The notes below the pieces were generated by a model. It worked only from the letters and a program-made list of their open reading frames with translations, was not told the origin of the DNA and made no database searches. From NCBI GenBank assembly GCA_946480245.1, contig CAMLIZ010000028.1:1-39464 (forward strand): a stretch of 39,464 nt of DNA. Reading direction: 5' to 3'. This document shows positions 35,816-39,464 of the stretch, in pieces; within the stretch, counting starts at the first letter, position 1, and every line of letters begins with the position of its first letter. A program made the translations under genes and the position numbers. The stretch comes from an uncultured Pseudomonadota bacterium. GTDB lineage: Bacteria; Pseudomonadota; Gammaproteobacteria; Burkholderiales; Burkholderiaceae.

Positions 35816-36211
35816 TCAGTGATGGTGGCCGCAGGCGTCGCCGCCGCGCTCGGGCATCGGCGCGTCTCGGTCCAGCCCGGCGGCCGCCAGGCGTTGTTCA
35901 TAACGTTGCATGAGCGCGGCTTGCTCGGCGCCCAGGCGGTACAGGTAGTCCCAGGTGAACAGGCCCGAATCGTGGCCGTCGGAGAACGTGGGCTTCAACG
36001 CGTAGTGCCCCACCGGCTCCGCCGCCACGATGCTGACATGGCGCTTGCCGGTCTGCAGCACCTCCTGCCCGGGCCCGTGCCCCTGCACCTCGGCCGACGG
36101 CGAATACACCCGCATCAGCTCGAACGGGATGCGGAAGCGCGCGCCGTCGTCGAACGCGATTTCCAGCGCCTTGGATTGCTGGTGGACGATCACTTCGGTG
36201 GGCTGGCGCAT
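35816..36211 (-). CDS. DUF971 domain protein
   Basis: The 131-residue protein starts [20 protein letters not shown] and contains [40 protein letters not shown] and WDYLYRLG, all marks of the DUF971 (gamma-butyrobetaine hydroxylase N-terminal-like) family. It ends in a His-rich tail CGHHH. The exact function is unknown; the family is linked with iron-sulfur or metal handling. Pairing with ubiE is common in Burkholderiales. An upstream in-frame Met (36331) would add 40 residues of non-conserved sequence and is rejected. Confidence 0.9.
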   Translation of the reverse strand: MRQPTEVIVHQQSKALEIAFDDGARFRIPFELMRVYSPSAEVQGHGPGQEVLQTGKRHVSIVAAEPVGHYALKPTFSDGHDSGLFTWDYLYRLGAEQAALMQRYEQRLAAAGLDRDAPMPERGGDACGHHH

Positions 36212-36315
36212 GGACAGGCTGGGCGCAAAGGCAGCCGGGGCACGAAAGACCCGCGGCGTGGGGATTGACCAGTATAGGTGGCCGGGTTCACAGTGGCCGC
36301 TCGCCTGCCTCCCCC

Positions 36316-37407
36316 ATGACCGCCTCCACACCCATGCCGCGCCGCGTGCTCGAGATCGACGCGCTGCGCTTCATCGCCGCCGTGATGGTGGTCGGCTTCC
36401 ACTGGGCGTTTCGCGGCGGTGCGACGCACGACTACATCGCTTCCGTCTATCCGCCGCTGCTGCCGGCGGCGGAGTACGGCAGCCTGGGGGTGCAGCTGTT
36501 CTTCATGATCAGCGGCTTCGTGATCCTGATGAGCGCGCAAGGCCGCACGACGCGTCAGTTCGCGATCTCGCGCATCGTGCGGCTGTATCCAGGCTTCTGG
36601 GCCAGCTGCACGCTCACCTCGCTGGCGATCCTGCTGTTTGCCGACCCGCACTTCAAGATCTCGGTGTCGAAGTACCTGCTCAACATGACGCTGCTCACCG
36701 ATCTGATGCCCGTGCACGTGGCATCGGTGGACAACGTCTACTGGTCGCTGTTCGTCGAGATCCGCTTCTACCTGTTCGTGGCGGCCATCATCGCGCTCGG
36801 ATGGCTGCCGCGTGCGGAACTCCTGTTGTGGGTATGGCTGGTGGTCGCCGCGCTGTTGCAGCCCCATGCGGACAGCCGCGTGGGCCAGTGGCTGCTGGCA
36901 GGCTACGCCGCACTGTTCATCGGCGGCGCCTGCTGCTATCTGATCTACAGCAAGGGCCTGTCGACGCGCCGCCTGCTGTTGCTCGGGGCCAGCTTCCTGC
37001 TCGCGCTGTACGGCGTGATCAGCCAGACGGCAGACACTGCACAGCGCTATGCGCCCTACCACTTCAGCGGCTGGGTCGCGGGCGGGCTGGTATTCGTGTT
37101 TTACGCCGTGATGTTCACCATCGCCACGCGCGGCATCGGGCTGTTGCGCCACCCCTGGGCCATGAGCTGCGGCGCACTCACCTATCCGCTGTACCTGCTG
37201 CACCAGAACATCGGCTACATGCTGATCAACCGCTTCAGCGGCACGCTGCCGCGCGAGCTTCTGTTCTGGGGCGCGTTCGCGCTGGTGCTGTTGCTCGCCT
37301 GGGGTGTGTATCGTTTCGTCGAGCGCCCGGCAGCGCCTCGGCTGAAGGCCCTGCTCGAGCGCCGGCTGCGCGTGGCGCAGGTGCCGCGCGTGGCGGGCGA
37401 AGCCTAG
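36316..37407 (+). CDS. Acyltransferase family 3 membrane protein (OafA/ExoZ-like)
   Basis: The 363-residue protein has about ten membrane helices. Its N-terminus RRVLEIDALRFIAAVMVVGF is followed by the conserved His in VVGFHWAFRGGA. Next come LFFMISGFVILMSAQGRTTR and FAISRIVRLYPGFWASCTLT, and LTYPLYLLHQNIGYMLI lies near the end. Members O-acetylate or succinylate surface polysaccharides. It is divergent from the DUF971 gene and only about 1.5 kb from the eps operon start, so it may decorate that polymer (inference). Starts at 36265, 36316 and 36334 are all in frame without a strong ribosome site; 36316 fits the family length. Confidence 0.9.
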   Translation: MTASTPMPRRVLEIDALRFIAAVMVVGFHWAFRGGATHDYIASVYPPLLPAAEYGSLGVQLFFMISGFVILMSAQGRTTRQFAISRIVRLYPGFWASCTLTSLAILLFADPHFKISVSKYLLNMTLLTDLMPVHVASVDNVYWSLFVEIRFYLFVAAIIALGWLPRAELLLWVWLVVAALLQPHADSRVGQWLLAGYAALFIGGACCYLIYSKGLSTRRLLLLGASFLLALYGVISQTADTAQRYAPYHFSGWVAGGLVFVFYAVMFTIATRGIGLLRHPWAMSCGALTYPLYLLHQNIGYMLINRFSGTLPRELLFWGAFALVLLLAWGVYRFVERPAAPRLKALLERRLRVAQVPRVAGEA

Positions 37408-37452
37408 GGAAGCTCTGAGCCGTAAGCAAGCGGCGGAAAGTGACTAGAGGCA

Positions 37453-38454
37453 ATGGAATGGCAACCCCTCCTCAAAGCGCTCGCACGCACTGCCCTCGCT
37501 GCCCCGATCGCCGCACCATTGCGCGCGACACTGTCCGGCCCTAGGCGGCGCGGCCGGGCGGGATATTGGTCCCGTCAGCCTCGCGCAGCGTATTACTGGA
37601 ATGTGTGGGCCAAGCACTTCGCGCTCGCCGCCGCACTGGGCATGGGTGAACTGCCCGAGGCCGTCGCCGAGTTCGGCCCCGGCGATTCGAGCGCAGCGGG
37701 CCTGTCGGCGCTGCTCTGCGGCGTACAGCACTACCGCGGCTTCGATGCCGCCCACTACGTCAATCCGGAGCGCGACGCCGCCCTACTGGACCAACTGCGG
37801 CGGCTGTCCCTCTCTGACTTCGCTGTTCCGCAAGGTTGGCCATCGCTGGACCACTGCCTGGCGGAGGGAACGGCTGCACGTCAGATGCTCGCCGGCGGTG
37901 CGATCAGCGTGGGCGACGACCGGGTCAAGGTCCTGCGGGAGGCGTTGGCATCTTCGCTCGTCTCCTCCTACGACGCTGACGACAACGCGCCACTGCGCGT
38001 AATTGCACCCTGGCAGGCCTCGCGCGCACTGCTGAAGCCCAGATTTGATCTGGTGTTCTCACACAGCGTTGCTCAATACCTACCCGACCTGTCCTTCTTC
38101 TTCTCGGCCTGCGCGGCGCTGTTGCGCCCGGGCGGTTGGACGACGCATCAGATCGATCTGAGCTCGATGGACATCACTCGACACGTCAACGGGCACTTGG
38201 CCTATCCGAACGCTGCCTGGCGCCTTGTCACGGCGCACCGGCCCTTCTTCCCGAATCGCAAGCTGTTGTCCGACTACCTCAGTTCGATCGAAGCATCGGG
38301 TCTTGAACTCGTGCACGTGGATGAGTTCACGAGCGACGACGCCCTGCCCCCGGAAGCGCTGGCGCGCAACTTCCAAGGTTTCAGCGCTCGCGATGTCAAA
38401 TGCATCGGCGCCTTCGTCGTTGCCCGAAAGCCAGGGGTCAAGTCGCGGACTTGA
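37453..38454 (+). CDS. Putative class I SAM-dependent methyltransferase
   Basis: The 333-residue protein shows a loose SAM motif I AVAEFGPGDSSAAGLSALL near residue 75 and an acidic residue ending the next strand (YRGFDAAHY). FDLVFSHSVAQYLPDLSFFF and ALLRPGGWTTHQIDLSSMD are motifs found around the catalytic strands of small-molecule or sugar methyltransferases. I do not recognise the subfamily. It follows the acyltransferase by 45 nt on the same strand, so both may modify a polysaccharide or lipid. The sequence looks somewhat less GC-biased at third positions than its neighbours, a possible sign of acquisition. It converges with the HIT gene, the two ends overlapping by 17 nt. Confidence 0.75.
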   Translation: MEWQPLLKALARTALAAPIAAPLRATLSGPRRRGRAGYWSRQPRAAYYWNVWAKHFALAAALGMGELPEAVAEFGPGDSSAAGLSALLCGVQHYRGFDAAHYVNPERDAALLDQLRRLSLSDFAVPQGWPSLDHCLAEGTAARQMLAGGAISVGDDRVKVLREALASSLVSSYDADDNAPLRVIAPWQASRALLKPRFDLVFSHSVAQYLPDLSFFFSACAALLRPGGWTTHQIDLSSMDITRHVNGHLAYPNAAWRLVTAHRPFFPNRKLLSDYLSSIEASGLELVHVDEFTSDDALPPEALARNFQGFSARDVKCIGAFVVARKPGVKSRT

Positions 38455-38860
38455 GCGCGGCATCAACCGACGGAATGCGCACGACAACCTCGTTCCGCCG
38501 AGCCGCGTCCAGCTCTCGCACCGGCGGCGCCCACAGCGGCTGTGGAAAGCGGCTGTCCCACTCGAACCGGGCCACCACATGCCAATGCAGGTGCGGCACC
38601 ACGTTGCCCAGCGAGGCGAGGTTGATCTTCGTCGGCGCCAGTTGCTGCCGCAGCACTCGCTCGACGGTGGCCACGGCCTCCATGCAATGGGCCCGGTCGG
38701 CGGCGTCGAGGTCGGAGAATTCCGCTACGTGCGCGTTCCAGATCACGCGGTAGAACGCCGGAAACTCCGGCGCGTCGTCGACCCGCACCACGCGCAGCCG
38801 CTCGCTGCTCCACAGCAGCACGCCGCCGTCGGAAGCGCACAACGGGCAGACCGCACTCAC
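38438..38860 (-). CDS. HIT family (histidine triad) protein
   Basis: The 140-residue protein begins at GTG 38860, overlapping the upstream stop as GTGA. It has an N-terminal CPLC pair, FYRVIWNAHVAEFSDL, INLASLGNVVPHLHWHVVAR with the triad HLHWHVV, and FPQPLWAPP. HIT proteins are nucleotide phosphoramidase or hydrolase enzymes. The physiological substrate of this small betaproteobacterial type is unknown. It is translationally coupled to the Fe-S oxidoreductase gene. Confidence 0.9.
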   Translation of the reverse strand: MSAVCPLCASDGGVLLWSSERLRVVRVDDAPEFPAFYRVIWNAHVAEFSDLDAADRAHCMEAVATVERVLRQQLAPTKINLASLGNVVPHLHWHVVARFEWDSRFPQPLWAPPVRELDAARRNEVVVRIPSVDAALKSAT

Positions 38861-39464
38861 ACCAGCACCCGCTCGATGCCGCCCGCATTGGCGCGCGCCA
38901 CGAACTCGGGCAGCCACTGCTCGCCGAGCATCCGGCGCGCCATCTCCACGACGATGTAGTCGGCTTCGAGCAGACCGTTGTCGAGATCCTGGCCGTACCG
39001 GCTCAAGCCCTGCAGGCAGCTCGGGCAGCTGGTCAGGATCTTCACGTCGGCCTTCTCTGCCACCGCACCCGACGCACGCAAGGCGGCCTCGCCCTTGCGC
39101 AGCTCCTCCTCCTTGCGGAATCGGATCTGGGTGGAGATGTCGGGACGCGTGACGCCGAGCGTGCCGCTCTCGCCGCAACAGCGCTCGCTCTTGAGCACCT
39201 GCGGTCCGACCAGCGCCTTCACGGTCTTCATCGGATCCTGCTGCTTCATCGGGCTGTGGCAGGGGTCGTGGTACAGGTACGCGCCGTTGCGTGCATCCAG
39301 CACGATGCCCTTCTCGAGCAGGTATTCGTGGATGTCGATGATGCGGCAGCCCGGAAAGATCTTCTCGAACTCGTAGCCCTGCAGCTGGTCGTAGCAGGTG
39401 CCGCAGCTCACCACCACCGTCTTGATGTCGAGGTAGTTCAGCGTGTTGGCCACGCGATGGAACA
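38857..39464 (-). CDS. Fe-S oxidoreductase with cysteine-rich (CCG) domain, C-terminal part (5' end outside window)
   Basis: About 201 C-terminal residues are visible. They contain cysteine-rich repeats typical of the glycolate-oxidase/heterodisulfide-reductase CCG domain: VVSCGTCYDQLQGYEFE, AYLYHDPCHSPMKQQDP, SERCCGESGTLGVTRPDIST and ILTSCPSCLQGLSRYG. In Burkholderiales this domain ends a large FAD-linked oxidase (DUF3683 type) encoded next to a HIT gene, which fits here, but the N-terminal domains cannot be seen. The frame remains open to the right edge of the window. Confidence 0.85.
   Translation of the reverse strand, partial: FHRVANTLNYLDIKTVVVSCGTCYDQLQGYEFEKIFPGCRIIDIHEYLLEKGIVLDARNGAYLYHDPCHSPMKQQDPMKTVKALVGPQVLKSERCCGESGTLGVTRPDISTQIRFRKEEELRKGEAALRASGAVAEKADVKILTSCPSCLQGLSRYGQDLDNGLLEADYIVVEMARRMLGEQWLPEFVARANAGGIERVLV

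Noticed and set aside
35803..35901. N-terminal extension of UbiE by 33 residues
   Set aside because: It would overlap the DUF971 gene and has no conserved sequence; the start at 35802 has a good ribosome site.

Overview
The window looks like a chromosomal segment of a high-GC betaproteobacterium, most likely order Burkholderiales. Two things suggest this. The exopolysaccharide genes are of the exosortase B / Eps type (epsD-epsE-epsF-epsG-xrtB-epsI, plus epsL), typical of Methylobacillus and Rubrivivax/Leptothrix-like bacteria. The right end carries a housekeeping neighbourhood (FAD/Fe-S oxidoreductase, HIT protein, DUF971 protein, ubiE) that I associate with Burkholderiales. The genus cannot be fixed from the sequence alone. 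No rRNA, tRNA, CRISPR array, insertion sequence or phage gene was seen.

Layout. Positions 2-4461 (+) hold the end of a lipid-linked phosphoglycosyl transferase, the outer-membrane barrel epsL, galE and manC. Positions 4846-6273 (+) and 9109-10641 (+) hold two paralogous secreted lipoproteins. Each has an Ala-Pro repeat linker and a predicted GHL15-type glycoside hydrolase domain. They flank a minus-strand pair, a UDP-glucuronate epimerase-like gene followed by tviB. Positions 34837-10725 (-) form one very compact array of 20 genes with no gap above about 40 nt: epsD, epsE, epsF, epsG, xrtB, epsI, asnB, two GT4, wzx-like flippase, GT2, O-antigen ligase/polymerase, a third GHL15 paralog, a hexapeptide-repeat acetyltransferase, a CapK-like adenylating enzyme, ugd, GT4, a heparinase II/III-like lyase, algD and GT4. 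Positions 35071-39464 are the flanking chromosome: ubiE and a DUF971 gene (-), an acyltransferase-3 and a methyltransferase (+), then a HIT protein and the C-terminus of a large Fe-S oxidoreductase (-).

How the genes fit together. The initiating transferase, five glycosyltransferases, flippase and polymerase/ligase would build a repeat unit on undecaprenyl phosphate. EpsF/EpsG (chain length), EpsE (export channel), EpsD (foldase) and EpsL (outer-membrane barrel) would export the chain. Precursor genes point to an acidic polymer: ManC and AlgD (GDP-mannuronate), Ugd with an epimerase (UDP-glucuronate/galacturonate), TviB (a UDP-N-acetylhexosaminuronate) and GalE. Modification genes (AsnB, CapK, acetyltransferase, possibly the acyltransferase-3) and degradation genes (heparinase/alginate-lyase-like lyase, three GHL15 proteins) suggest a decorated polyuronate whose length or release is trimmed outside the cytoplasm.

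The most unusual signal is the GHL15 trio. All three keep an Asp and a Glu exactly 73 residues apart. Two are lipoproteins on Ala-Pro stalks of different length with a duplicated 5' leader, and the third sits inside the polysaccharide operon with a Tat-like signal.
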